The translations under genes and the position numbers were made by a program. From Dyadobacter alkalitolerans DSM 23607 (GTDB taxonomy: Bacteria > Bacteroidota > Bacteroidia > Cytophagales > Spirosomataceae), in contig NZ_AUAS01000009.1 of the NCBI RefSeq assembly GCF_000428845.1, positions 186,001 to 250,000 on the forward strand: a stretch of DNA of 64,000 nucleotides, read 5' to 3'. Shown in pieces: positions 17,201 through 26,500 of this stretch (the stretch's first letter is position 1; each line of letters begins with the position of its first letter). The notes under the pieces are model-generated. The model saw only the letters and a list, made by a program, of their open reading frames with translations, was not told where the DNA came from and did no database searches.

Positions 17201-17480
17201 GAAAATACGCATCTGGAATGCAAAAGAAGATATTTCCAAACAACAGCCTGTATTATTGAGCGATTTCGATTACTGGGTAATGGACATTCAATTTACCCGG
17301 GACGGGAACAAATTGCTGGCTGCCGGAGCGGATAAAACGGTCCGGATATGGGACATTAATTCGGCTGCACTGTTTGCCGAAGTTTCTAAAAAGGTAAAAC
17401 GCGAACTGACCGAGGAAGAGTGGGACCAATACATTGGAAAGGATATTCCTTACGAAAAACTGTCCCGGAACATCAGATAA
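14253..17480 (+). CDS. nSTAND-type ATPase with transmembrane helix, coiled coil and WD40 propeller
   Basis: A 1075-residue multidomain protein. Residues 9-400 are a STAND P-loop NTPase (NPFPGLRSYDYDDHALFFGR is the hallmark nSTAND1 start) with Walker A GSSGSGKS at 49-56 and Walker B LLVIDQFEE with D162. Residues 73-97 are five ADRW(A) repeats. A single transmembrane helix lies at about 508-532. It is followed by a long charged, Gln/Lys/Glu-rich coiled coil to about 690, then a WD40-like propeller at about 730-1055 with at least six recognisable repeats. STAND proteins act as ATP-driven signalling switches that oligomerise on sensing a ligand. The neighbours are an RsbW-type kinase 5 bp upstream and a TonB receptor 1 bp downstream. 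Confidence 0.85.
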   Translation: MVENSTVTNPFPGLRSYDYDDHALFFGRDAHIRELKNKLLDGRFLALIGSSGSGKSSLIKAGLIPSLEEGDTADRWAADRWAADRWAADRWAADRWEVIIFRPGGNPVRNFVEALKVALRDIDPLWDGRDPLALEKELGRDPKLALTLLSAIRDQKVLLVIDQFEELFRYELSEDFSGKNRTNAFVKLLLTLINQRELPVHAVITMRSDYLDHCTEFNGLTEIINKGYYLLPKMNPEEVKQVIVGPVESVGASIEPELVAGLLKELADNPDFLPILQHALMRTWDRWKSTKPFSSPVSRADYEAIGGMQESITMHAEEIYTQRLDEKRRNAAAKLFKSLIVLGPSDTSSLHPTVLREIIQITGIPDYLLIDVIMVFRENGVSILTPKPGVKIDHDSIIDVSVEKVLTFWERCRKWIEEELESAKLYKQLSYSASLYQEGRTGLWVNPELQLGLKWLKESEPTLEWAQRYDPFFERATNFLDYSKKQYELEVRQNEDRQKRELRKARIFASVLGISSLVSLLFLIVALVLRTQAQQSEKTALEKESLALEERKRAEDQTREAIAQKKIAEQQGTFAELQKTLTEEQKGIAVREQEKAVKESIAAKIARQIAEEQKIQADNARKAAVESQKQTEIQKEYAVSAQKESERQKVYAQSAQKEAESSRNDALKQRSKAVARFIAIQSFQMPAGDELTALLALKAYDFNIKNGGERENPDIFNALSKAAGAKATLIAHNDIVRVVAEPQAGNSVFATAGDDGVVSLWNYLTPTAKPLLFRNPRQTFKSIRSVAFTPDGKTFFTGSSNGQIVRWDSFMPGAPPAKTIVGHDGIVFSLTVKNINNKPHLLSVSSSGQVRLWDISDKKLDVVRNINVGTEIASVEILADGQYMFLATGTGKLIRVDLTKPDAKPAEYNLPGLRGRLLSMAFTPDQKHLYFGTSSGMLYNVRMNNNEPVPNSMNGTQGTHTSGITSIAFAPDGSRIATACYDWKIRIWNAKEDISKQQPVLLSDFDYWVMDIQFTRDGNKLLAAGADKTVRIWDINSAALFAEVSKKVKRELTEEEWDQYIGKDIPYEKLSRNIR
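14469..14543 (+). repeat. 15-bp in-frame minisatellite, five copies
   Basis: Four exact copies of a 15-base unit (GCAGACCGCTGGGCG) at 14469-14528 are followed by a fifth that differs only in its last two bases (14529-14543). The unit length is a multiple of three, so the coding frame of the nSTAND gene is kept and the protein gains ADRWA per unit. The block sits between the Walker A and Walker B regions of the ATPase, in what looks like a surface loop. Confidence 0.97.
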
Positions 17481-17481
17481 T

Positions 17482-20109
17482 ATGAAAAGATTTTTACCCA
17501 TTTTGATCCTCCTAACCCTTGCTTTTGCAGGCACAAAGGCCCACGCACAAGAGGATTGCGATGCAACGGTGATCATTCCCGAGGCTGACAGAAAATACAG
17601 GACCGGTAATTTTGATGATGTTTTTCAAATTCTAAACCCTTGCCTTAAAACCAGATTTTCGCCGAATGCCCAAGTGCAGGCCTACAAGATCATTGCATTG
17701 ACATATCTCGCGCTGGACTCCTTGCCACAAGCGGCCACGGCTGTTCGTAACTTGTTGATAGCCAATCAAAATTACGAGCCGGAATTCTCCGCATTACCCC
17801 AGTTCAAAGATTTGGTGGCGCAGCAACGCGATCTCATGGACCGCATCATTCAGATCACGTCTGTATCCAAAAAAGCGGAAAACCTTCTGCAAGTGCCCGC
17901 CACCGTAACCGTTTTGACCCAAACTGACATTGTGAAGCGCGGCTATAAAGATCTGACCCAAATGCTGAATGACATTCCGGGCTTCGACGTCATCAGAGGG
18001 AACGGGCCGTCTTATGTCACATTCTACCAGCGCGGTTACCGCTCTACTTCCAACGACCGCACCATTCTCCTTGTGGACGGCGTAGAGGAAAACGACCTGA
18101 ATTCAGACAACATCCCCATTTCCCGGCAATATGCATTGTCCGACATCGAGCGCGTGGAAGTGATTTATGGCCCGGCTTCGACTATGTATGGCGCAAATGC
18201 ATTTGTAGGCGTTATTAACCTCATTACCAAGCGTTTTTTGGATCGCGAAATGCCGGAAGGCAAGAAAATGGTGGTTTCTACGAACGGCCAAGTGCGCTAT
18301 GGATCTCTAAATACAAAACTAATTGACGGTGTGGTGACCATGCGGACAAAGGACGTTGCAGTTTCGGTAACCTCGCGCTATTTCGCTTCCAACGAACTGG
18401 ATTACAGCCGTTATCCCGAATGGAATTACGATCCGAGAACTGCCGATAACTATCCTACACAACAGAACATCAACGGTGCGGCCGCGCAGACTTACATTAC
18501 CACCAACAAGCTCAACACGCTTTTCCCGAACAGCGATCTTTATCAGGTTGGCTATGACGCAAACGGCGCTGCTAATGCACTGAGCCTGACCAATGCCGGG
18601 AAGGCAAAGGCGGCCGAACTGGATAATGCTAATTTATTCCAGGCGAATGTGAACGGGAGTCCGGTGGGTTTTAATGATGATTCAAAAAACTTTTTTATCC
18701 GGGCCAAAATCGAGTTTAAAGATTTCATGATCTCGCTCATGAGCTGGAAAACGGATGAGGGCGCAACACCCTGGTATACCAACCGCTCCCGCATCGTAAC
18801 ACCCGAAGCTTCGCGCTGGGTGGCCAACAACAAGGCGTTTTCTTTGACCTACAATAAATTCATTTCTGAAAAAGTCCAGATCCTGAACCTGACTTCCTAC
18901 CGGCTCCATGAGCTGAATGGTGCAACCAATTTGCCCACTTACAGAGGTTATTTCAATGGCAGTTACGGCATTATCGATCTGCTTAACCAGCGCAAGCCAA
19001 CGTATTCGATCCCTTACTGGTATCGCGTTTCGAACCAGTTGCGTAACGAGTTTCGCGTATTGCTCACACCGTTGCCGAAGCTTGACATCAACAGCGGCAT
19101 CGAAATCAGGAACAGTATTATCCAGGCCAACTACATTACTTCGCAAACCGAAAACGCAGACGAAACCGGACGCCCGGATTCCACATTGGCAGGCGGCGAT
19201 AACTTCCGTGTTTTTGACATTGGTATATTCACACAAGCCACTTACAACTGGACCGAAAGCCTGAAAATGGTGCTCGGTTCACGGCTCGACCACAATCAGA
19301 TCCGTTCAAAGGGAGGATATGGCTTCGTGTTCAATCCGCGGGTCAGTTTGATTTACTCCAAAGGTAAATTTGTATTCAAAGGTATTTATACAGAGGCATT
19401 TAAGGATGCTTCCTATCTTCAAAAATACGCCACGAACCGCGAGCGCGCGCTGAATAATCCCACTTTGCAGCCCGAGCGCGTGAAGAATGTGGAAGGCAGC
19501 GTTTCAGTCCGGTTCAATAAAGCAATGTCCTTTAATGTAGCAGGTTATGTAGCCAATTACAGCAATGCGGTAGGGCTTGCCGCTGCCACGACGCCGGCGG
19601 GCTTGCCTACGCAGCAGTTTCAGGCATTGGGCAAGCAGCGCATTATAGGTATTCAGTCGGAAGCGCGTTATGATGTGAAAAGGCTGAATGTCTGGGGCAA
19701 TTTTACTTACAGTAAGCCGCGCGATCTTAGTAAAGTCGAAGGCCAGAAGATTCCGGTCAGCGACATTGCACCCTGGTCGGCTAATCTGGGAGCAGTATAT
19801 GAGCCGGTTAAAAACCTGAGCATCAGTGTTACCAACAATTATGTAAGCGCAAGAAAATCAGGCATAGGAACTTCGGGAAGCAGCAATCCGATCACGCGTT
19901 TTGAACCGATTTACTTGCTGAACTCGACATTGACCTATCATAACATTCTGAATATGTTCAGCTTGCAGGTTCAGGTTTCCAATGTCTTTAATCACGAATA
20001 TTTTGTGCCGGGCATCCGGGCGGCCGAGGGCGTTACGTCTGCGTCGCGTTACCCGCAGGAAGGTCGTGTGTTCTCGGTCGGGCTGCTTTTTGATACAAAC
20101 CGCAAATAA
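17482..20109 (+). CDS. TonB-dependent outer membrane receptor with N-terminal helical extension
   Basis: About 875 residues. The start at 17482 gives a clear signal peptide (MKRFLPILILLTLAFAGTKAHA) one base after the nSTAND stop; an upstream start would lie inside that gene. Residues about 25-130 are helical and TPR-like (YRTGNFDDVFQILNPCL, KIIALTYLALDSLPQAA), not the carboxypeptidase-like domain usual in Bacteroidota receptors. The plug follows (VPATVTVLTQTDIVKRGYKDLTQML; LLVDGVEEND; IERVEVIYGPASTMYG) and then a 22-strand-type barrel ending in VFSVGLLF. No SusD partner is adjacent. It may import a nutrient or report a ligand to the nSTAND/kinase genes around it; the ligand is unknown. Confidence 0.9.
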   Translation: MKRFLPILILLTLAFAGTKAHAQEDCDATVIIPEADRKYRTGNFDDVFQILNPCLKTRFSPNAQVQAYKIIALTYLALDSLPQAATAVRNLLIANQNYEPEFSALPQFKDLVAQQRDLMDRIIQITSVSKKAENLLQVPATVTVLTQTDIVKRGYKDLTQMLNDIPGFDVIRGNGPSYVTFYQRGYRSTSNDRTILLVDGVEENDLNSDNIPISRQYALSDIERVEVIYGPASTMYGANAFVGVINLITKRFLDREMPEGKKMVVSTNGQVRYGSLNTKLIDGVVTMRTKDVAVSVTSRYFASNELDYSRYPEWNYDPRTADNYPTQQNINGAAAQTYITTNKLNTLFPNSDLYQVGYDANGAANALSLTNAGKAKAAELDNANLFQANVNGSPVGFNDDSKNFFIRAKIEFKDFMISLMSWKTDEGATPWYTNRSRIVTPEASRWVANNKAFSLTYNKFISEKVQILNLTSYRLHELNGATNLPTYRGYFNGSYGIIDLLNQRKPTYSIPYWYRVSNQLRNEFRVLLTPLPKLDINSGIEIRNSIIQANYITSQTENADETGRPDSTLAGGDNFRVFDIGIFTQATYNWTESLKMVLGSRLDHNQIRSKGGYGFVFNPRVSLIYSKGKFVFKGIYTEAFKDASYLQKYATNRERALNNPTLQPERVKNVEGSVSVRFNKAMSFNVAGYVANYSNAVGLAAATTPAGLPTQQFQALGKQRIIGIQSEARYDVKRLNVWGNFTYSKPRDLSKVEGQKIPVSDIAPWSANLGAVYEPVKNLSISVTNNYVSARKSGIGTSGSSNPITRFEPIYLLNSTLTYHNILNMFSLQVQVSNVFNHEYFVPGIRAAEGVTSASRYPQEGRVFSVGLLFDTNRK

Positions 20110-20125
20110 AAACCGGCTCTTCGAA

Positions 20126-20710
20126 ATGGAATTGATGCATATAAATCCTCCTCGCTTAATGGAAACAAGGTTTGAAATCAGAAATTCGGAGTTCCTGCTC
20201 ATGAAGCTGGACCATCCCGAACGCCTGGATGAAATGGGGGCGCTCCGGGTGCTGGCCTGGAAGGACGAGCAGGGCATAAGCCAGGATTTTTTCTCACATA
20301 AAGCGTGGCTGGACGATGAAGATCTGCTGGCGCACCATTGGGTGATCTTGCATAATAAGTCAATTGTGGCCGCTGCCCGCATGACCTTCCATACGGATTA
20401 CAAATCGGTCCCGCACGCAGATTTGTTCGACGGGTCCATCCTGGAAGGTTTCGGAAATGGCCCTTATGCATCTCTGAACAGGCTGGTGGTTGCGCCGGAA
20501 TATCGTGGAAACGGCTTTTCAACATTACTCGACGAAGCCCGCATTCAGTATGCAGCAACCCTTGGCGCCAGGCTGATCGTCGCCCAGCCCGTTGCGTCAC
20601 GCATTAAGCCGCTGGAAGATCTTGGATTTTTCTATCTGGGGAAAATCAGGCCATTGTATCAAATGCCCGAACGGCAGATCTATTTTATGATTAAAGAATT
20701 AGGAGTTTAA
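20126..20710 (+). CDS. GNAT family N-acetyltransferase
   Basis: About 194 residues. The fold is that of Gcn5-related acetyltransferases: SIVAAARMTFHTD (strands 2-3) and the acetyl-CoA binding region SLNRLVVAPEYRGNGFSTLLDEARI, where the Q/RxxGxG/A pattern appears as YRGNGFS. It ends RLIVAQPVASRIKPLEDLGFFYLG, the usual beta5-alpha4 element. The start is uncertain: ATG at 20126, 20135 and 20159 are all in frame, and I list 20126, 16 bp after the receptor stop. The downstream transporter-like gene begins 4 bp after this stop. The acetylated substrate is unknown. Confidence 0.8.
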   Translation: MELMHINPPRLMETRFEIRNSEFLLMKLDHPERLDEMGALRVLAWKDEQGISQDFFSHKAWLDDEDLLAHHWVILHNKSIVAAARMTFHTDYKSVPHADLFDGSILEGFGNGPYASLNRLVVAPEYRGNGFSTLLDEARIQYAATLGARLIVAQPVASRIKPLEDLGFFYLGKIRPLYQMPERQIYFMIKELGV

Positions 20711-20713
20711 CTG

Positions 20714-23560
20714 GTGAAAAAAATCAAGGACATATCGCGGATGCTCAACATCAGAAAGGACGAGGAAAGCCTCGTGAGCCTGCTGATGGCCTATTCTTTT
20801 TTTATGGGCGGCGCAACGGCATTGTTCTACACCGTGGTGGCTTCGTCGTTTCTGATGAGCTTCGACCGCTTAATGTTGCCCCAGGTTTACGTGGTCGGCG
20901 GCGTATTCGTTTACCTGCTCGGATTGGGCTTAACCCGCATTCAAAAACGCATTCCTTTTGACCGGTTAGGCGAAAATGCATTGCTTTTCCTGATCATCTC
21001 CATCGCCATCTTCCTGGTCATTTATCATCTTACAGGCAGTAAATGGGTTTTCTTTTTTCTCTTTATCTGGAACCGGATTTTTGTTCTGGTCAATGGCGTC
21101 ACGTTCTGGGCAGTGGTTGTGAAGCTGTTCAATTTTCAGCAATCCAAAAGGTTATCCTCGCTCATCAACAGCGGAGAAGTTTTTTCCTCTGTCATTATGT
21201 ATCTGGCGGTTCCGGCCCTGGTGAGGATTTTGCCGATTGACTCCCTACTGATCCTGGCTGTTGGTTTCCTGATTGTCTGCGCAGTTTTATTGAGAAAAAT
21301 TCACAAACGTCACGTAACAACGGATCACACACGCATTGAAATCAAACCGAAACCAGCCGAGCATGTGGCGACGGACGCTGTGGATCCTAAATATTTCCGC
21401 AACATTTTTCTGCTCGCACTGCTGCCCGTTTTTGCGTTGTTTTATGTCGAATACATTTTCTTCACGGAGTCGCGCAATGTGTTCCCGAACAAAGAATCGC
21501 TGGCCAGCTTTCTTGGGTTTTTCTTTGGTATCAGTGCCATTCTTGAATTTTTTATCAAAACATTTTTCTACAATAAGCTCATTAGCAAATACGGCTTGAA
21601 GCTCGGCATTCTGATCCTGCCTTTGAGCCTTGTTTTCAGCTTTGCCGTTTCGGTGATCTATGGTTTGGGTTATGACACGGCGGCCATCTTTTTTGCCTGC
21701 ATTGCGCTTTCCCGGTTTTTCATGAGTGCGGTTCGCAAGGCCATTGCTGAGCCGGCATACCAGGTTTTATATCAGCCCATTCAGGCACGTTTCAGGCTGA
21801 ATGTTCAGGGCCGGATCGAAGGCCGGGCCAAGGCGATGGGTGGTTTGGCGGCTGGTGTTCTGCTTTTTGTGCTGGTCAACATTTCGCGGATGGACGCCTT
21901 GCAGCTGGCGATTTTGTTTTTGGTGGTGGCGGTTTGCTGGACGTTTGTGGCATTCGTAGGGGAAAACTCTTACAAGAAAATGGTGCGCGACAAGATTTTT
22001 GATTTCCCAGAAAAATCGAAGAAAAACGCTTCCTATACACCAGGGCACGCTATTTCTGAAAAGCCGTTTGAACAACTTATTAACCAGATTTTTTCACCCA
22101 AAGAAGAAGACCGCATTGAAGCGGCGCTGGGACTGGGCGGCACGAACCGGTTCTTGTCGTACAAATATCTCATCCCGTTATTGCAGGATCCCAACAAACG
22201 TGTGCGTGAAGCGGCCATATACACGGCCGGCGAGTTGAAAAGGGCAGAACTGTGGCCTTTTTTAATGGAGCAAATGGAGACCGATCGCTACTTTACCGTT
22301 GCATTCGATGCGCTGGTGAAGTCGGGGCCTCCTTTGTTGAAATACATTGAAAAATCATTTTTAAGCAATGAGGATAACCGTTACCGGCAGCTGCATTTGC
22401 TCAAAATCGTGGAGCAGATTGGTGGTCCGGAAGCGATCCGCCTTTTGCGCAGAAACCTGGAAAACCCCAACCGTTTTGTAAAAGACAAGGTGCTGGAAGC
22501 ATTGCGGAACCTGCGTTACACGTGCAACACCACGGAGCAAACATTCATGCTGAACGAGCTGGACGAACATTTGAAAACATTCGCCTGGCTGCTCTCGGCG
22601 CAGCACGATCTTTCGGATGCCTACGAGCCGGAAAGCCAGCTGATGCTGAATCTGGAGCGGGAGAGGATGCGGATCATGCGCAAAGCTTTCATCGTTCTGG
22701 AAGCCGTTTATGGCTCCCGTTTTCACGCCGTAACATTGCTCAAAAGCGATCAGGCAACCGATGCACGCGACTACCTGACCGAAATCTGTGACTTGCTTTT
22801 GCCCGAAAACATTAAAAACAAAGTCCTGCCATATCTCGACAGCGACTCGCTAGATGAAATGCGCCGCCGCTATGCAGAAATTTATCCACTCGCAACATTA
22901 TCCGTGGAAGAGCGTCTGATCGACATTATTAATAAGGATTACACCAGGATTTCGCGCTGGACAAAAGCGGTTGCGATCAAAGAGTTGCGTCATTTTGGTG
23001 CCGGAATTGTGACGCCTGTGCTGGTTGCTAATGCTGTTTCCAGGTCTAAGATTATTTCTGAAACATCATTTTACGTCCTCCGAATTGTAAATCCTGGCCG
23101 TTTCCGCTCCTTAATGGAAGCAATGACCAGGAAACATGATGCTTTTCACATTGAGATCATGAAGCCGCTTGAATGGCTTTCGACCGAAGAAGATCTGCTT
23201 GTTTCCAAGCTCCGCCGCCTGCGCGAAACGCATGCATTAGGCGGACTACTAAGCGGGGAGTTGCAAAAAGTGCTGCTCACTTCGGCCTATTTCCAGGAAG
23301 AGAGTGGCGAAGTGGTGGATCTGCGGAAACACCTGAGCGACGGCGACGTTTCAATCCTTGTGACTTATGGAAAATTGTTTTTCTCCAAAATCGGCGCACT
23401 GGAAGCCGGTAACATCCGCAATGTGGCTGAACTGACTGCAATGGGTGTCGCTATGATCCCGAATGTGCTGGAAGACACGGAGTTTTATATCATTGAAAAT
23501 TTTCTTTTAAAAGATCTTAATATCAGGCAAAATGTGGAGGAAAGTGTTGAGATCCGTTAA
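20714..23560 (+). CDS. Npt1/Npt2-like (ADP/ATP translocase-type) membrane protein fused to HEAT repeats
   Basis: 948 residues starting with GTG. Residues 1-420 contain about twelve hydrophobic segments in the arrangement of MFS/nucleotide-transporter-like proteins (for example SLLMAYSFFMGGATALFYTV, LGVFFGISAILEFF-type segments and VLLFVLVNIS). Residues about 450-640 are HEAT-like helical pairs (DRIEAALGLGG; LIPLLQDPNKRVREAAIYTAGEL; AIRLLRRNLENPNRFVKDKVLEALRNL). The C-terminal third is mostly helical, ending in a small cyclic-nucleotide-binding-like beta segment. True nucleotide exchangers are found in intracellular parasites and plastids; free-living Bacteroidota carry these longer relatives, whose job is unknown. 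It overlaps the next gene by 29 bp, suggesting physical or functional coupling to the sensor kinase. Confidence 0.75.
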   Translation: MKKIKDISRMLNIRKDEESLVSLLMAYSFFMGGATALFYTVVASSFLMSFDRLMLPQVYVVGGVFVYLLGLGLTRIQKRIPFDRLGENALLFLIISIAIFLVIYHLTGSKWVFFFLFIWNRIFVLVNGVTFWAVVVKLFNFQQSKRLSSLINSGEVFSSVIMYLAVPALVRILPIDSLLILAVGFLIVCAVLLRKIHKRHVTTDHTRIEIKPKPAEHVATDAVDPKYFRNIFLLALLPVFALFYVEYIFFTESRNVFPNKESLASFLGFFFGISAILEFFIKTFFYNKLISKYGLKLGILILPLSLVFSFAVSVIYGLGYDTAAIFFACIALSRFFMSAVRKAIAEPAYQVLYQPIQARFRLNVQGRIEGRAKAMGGLAAGVLLFVLVNISRMDALQLAILFLVVAVCWTFVAFVGENSYKKMVRDKIFDFPEKSKKNASYTPGHAISEKPFEQLINQIFSPKEEDRIEAALGLGGTNRFLSYKYLIPLLQDPNKRVREAAIYTAGELKRAELWPFLMEQMETDRYFTVAFDALVKSGPPLLKYIEKSFLSNEDNRYRQLHLLKIVEQIGGPEAIRLLRRNLENPNRFVKDKVLEALRNLRYTCNTTEQTFMLNELDEHLKTFAWLLSAQHDLSDAYEPESQLMLNLERERMRIMRKAFIVLEAVYGSRFHAVTLLKSDQATDARDYLTEICDLLLPENIKNKVLPYLDSDSLDEMRRRYAEIYPLATLSVEERLIDIINKDYTRISRWTKAVAIKELRHFGAGIVTPVLVANAVSRSKIISETSFYVLRIVNPGRFRSLMEAMTRKHDAFHIEIMKPLEWLSTEEDLLVSKLRRLRETHALGGLLSGELQKVLLTSAYFQEESGEVVDLRKHLSDGDVSILVTYGKLFFSKIGALEAGNIRNVAELTAMGVAMIPNVLEDTEFYIIENFLLKDLNIRQNVEESVEIR

Positions 23561-26500
23561 GTTACTAATCATTCTGATCTGTCTGACCGGCTCGGAAAAG
23601 CTTTGGGCACAGCTTGCAAATGTGGCAAAGCCGGATGTGGGAAGGCCATTGTCGGGCTATTATTCTTCTGCTGAATATCGTGCACACGACCAAAACTTCG
23701 CCATAGCACAGGACAGGGCAGGCATGATGTATTTTGCCAATTTCGCGGGTGTACTTGAATTTGACGGCGTGGAGTGGAAAACGATCCAGACGACAAATAT
23801 CACACGCGTATCTGCCCTGGCGACGGACGCAAAAGGTCGGGTGCTTGTAGGAGCGAACGGGGAATTCGGTTATCTGGGTAAGGACGCTTTCGGTGTCCAG
23901 CGGTTTGTGAATCTGTCAGCCAAATTGAAAGAAAAATTTGCACAAATTATTCAAATTATCCCTACCAAAGCCGGCGCTTGGTTTGTAACGGATCAGATCA
24001 ACTTTTTTTGGAATGGCACAACGGTGAAGCCATTCAAGCACAACCTGAAAATCCAGGCGGCGTTTCCTTTCAAAGAGGAAATGCTGGTTTATGCCAAGAA
24101 TAAAGGGATGATCCGGATCAATGGTGATCAGATCTCCCAAATCGAGCAGAATAGTGACGTGCCTGCTTTGCTGGACCTTACTTCGGTGGTACAGCTTGGG
24201 GATGGATCTGCGCTTCTGGTAACAACAAGTCAGGGCATTTTTAAATTAAAAAATAACCGCATTGAGGTCATTGACGGCAATGTAAATCCGGTGATTGTAC
24301 GCAATCAAGCAACTTATGCAACCAAATTACAGGACGGAACAATTGCTATCAGCATGGCAACGGGCGGCATGCTGGTGGTGAATGCAGATGGAAATGTGCA
24401 ATATCCTGTGGCAGCCGACACGGATTTACAGGAAACGCAAGTGTCAGCCATGTTTACCGACCGAGAGCACAATCTCTGGGTCGCGCTCAACGATGGTATC
24501 GCTCGCTTTGATCTGCCTTCACCGATCTCACTTTTCGACAGCCGGGATGGTCTGAGAGGTTCCGTAACTGCTATCAGGCGGTTTCAGGGACGGGTTGTGA
24601 TAGGCACATTAAATGGATTATATTATGTTGAAAACAACCAGATCGTTCACGTTGGCGGCTTTTCGGGAAGCTGTCTGGGCCTGGATGAGGCAAATGGCAC
24701 GCTATACATTGCTTCAAACAAAGGGCTTTTTCAATGGACCAAAGGGTCAGGGATTTCAAGAATCAACTCGGTTTTTTCACTGAGCGTAACGGCTTCACGC
24801 ACTGGTAATGAGCTCTTTGTTGGCTTGCAGGACGGCTTAACCAGGTTAACGCGGGCTGGCAATGAATGGCGGGCAGAGCGGGTAACGGCAGTTAACGAAC
24901 AAATAGTAGGCGCTACCGAGTCCTCCCCATCGACTTTCTGGCTCGAAACGCTTTCCAATGGCATTATCAAGCTGGATGGGAAATCGGGAACCATTAAACG
25001 TTTTTCTGCCGCCCAAGGCATTTCCAGCCCATTATACAACAAACTGTCTTTGTATGAAGACAAGTTAATAGTCTCTAATAAGGATGGCCTGTTCGAGTAT
25101 CAGCCTCAGTCCGACCGTTTTACCCGTGCGATTTGGCTGCATGCAGAGAAAACGTGGTTTGATCGTGTGCAAGGGGATGACAAGGGCAATGTCTGGACCA
25201 CACGCGGCGACAAAAAATCAGCATCATTTTTCAAGAAGAAGCCTTCCGGCGACTTCGAACTGCTGGAAACACCATTGATGCCCATTGCGGATGTTCCGTT
25301 TGAGATCATTTTCCCGGATGAAAATGGCAGCGCCTGGCTGGGCGGAGATCAGGGGCTCTTCCGGCTCGACATGCGGGTGCCCGATCAATATGTCTACGAA
25401 TATCCGGTCATGCTGAGGAGTGTTGCCACACAAGACAGCCTGCTGCAATTTGCACAAAACGGAATGATTGCCAAGTCTCTCAGCCACCGTCAGAACAATC
25501 TGATCTTCGAGTTTGCATTGCCGAGTTATCATACCAATCAGGAGGTTCAATACCAATATTTTCTTGAAAATTATGACAAAGAATGGTCTGACTGGGGACC
25601 GCTGACGCGAAAGGAATACAGCGGCTTGCCGTCGGGAAGTTACAATTTCAAAGTCCGGGCAAGGGACGTTTACGACCACGTTTCAAAGGAAACATCATTG
25701 GCCTTTAAGATCCGCGTGCCCTGGTTCAGGCAGTGGTATATGATTGCCTTGTACCTGATCTTATTCGGCGCCATGATCTACTACGTGGTCCGCTGGCGGT
25801 TAAGAAGGATTTTGAGAGAAAAGGAAGAACTGGAAACGCGGATCCTCGAACGTACAGAAGAGGTTGTGAACCAGAAAGAAGAACTGGAATTGCAATCCGA
25901 GGAACTCTCAGCAACGAACGATCAGCTGGAAAGGATCGATGAGTTTGTAAAATCGATTAATGGCGAGGTGAATACGGGGCGGCTGTTTCAGCTGGTTTTG
26001 AACAAATTATGCGAATTTCAAAACGTCAACGGAGCGTCTGCATTGGTTTATAACAGCGCAACTGACAACTATCAATTTATAGCGCTGGCGGGCGCAGTGG
26101 AAACTGCAAATGTAGAAGATGTCCGACTGACGGCTCAGGAAGCCGAGCAGCGGTATATCGAAAATGGCGAAGAAATTTTGGAAGATATTTTCCTTAAAAA
26201 TGATTTTCGAAAGCAAAACGCCAATGCGTCCATCAGCGAGATTTTTTCTCCTAAGGCACTGATTACGATCTTGATACGGGTAGACGGCGTGGTGAAAAGC
26301 TACATTACGCTGGAAAATACGGACCGAGAAAATGCATTTTCGGAGCGGGATTTTAATGTCGTTAAAAACCTGAAAGAGCATTTGATCGGGGCTTATATTA
26401 AAACAAACATTCTGGAAAACCTTGAAAATACATTGTCCAACCTGAAATCGACGCAGGAAGAACTGATCCGGCAGGAGCGGCTGGCGTCGGTGGGCAGCCT

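Noticed and set aside
14253..17480. nSTAND gene as an anti-phage (Avs-like) defence gene
   Set aside because: It has a membrane helix and WD40 repeats and sits beside STAS, RsbW-like and receptor genes, with no nuclease or other effector domain, so a signalling role fits better.
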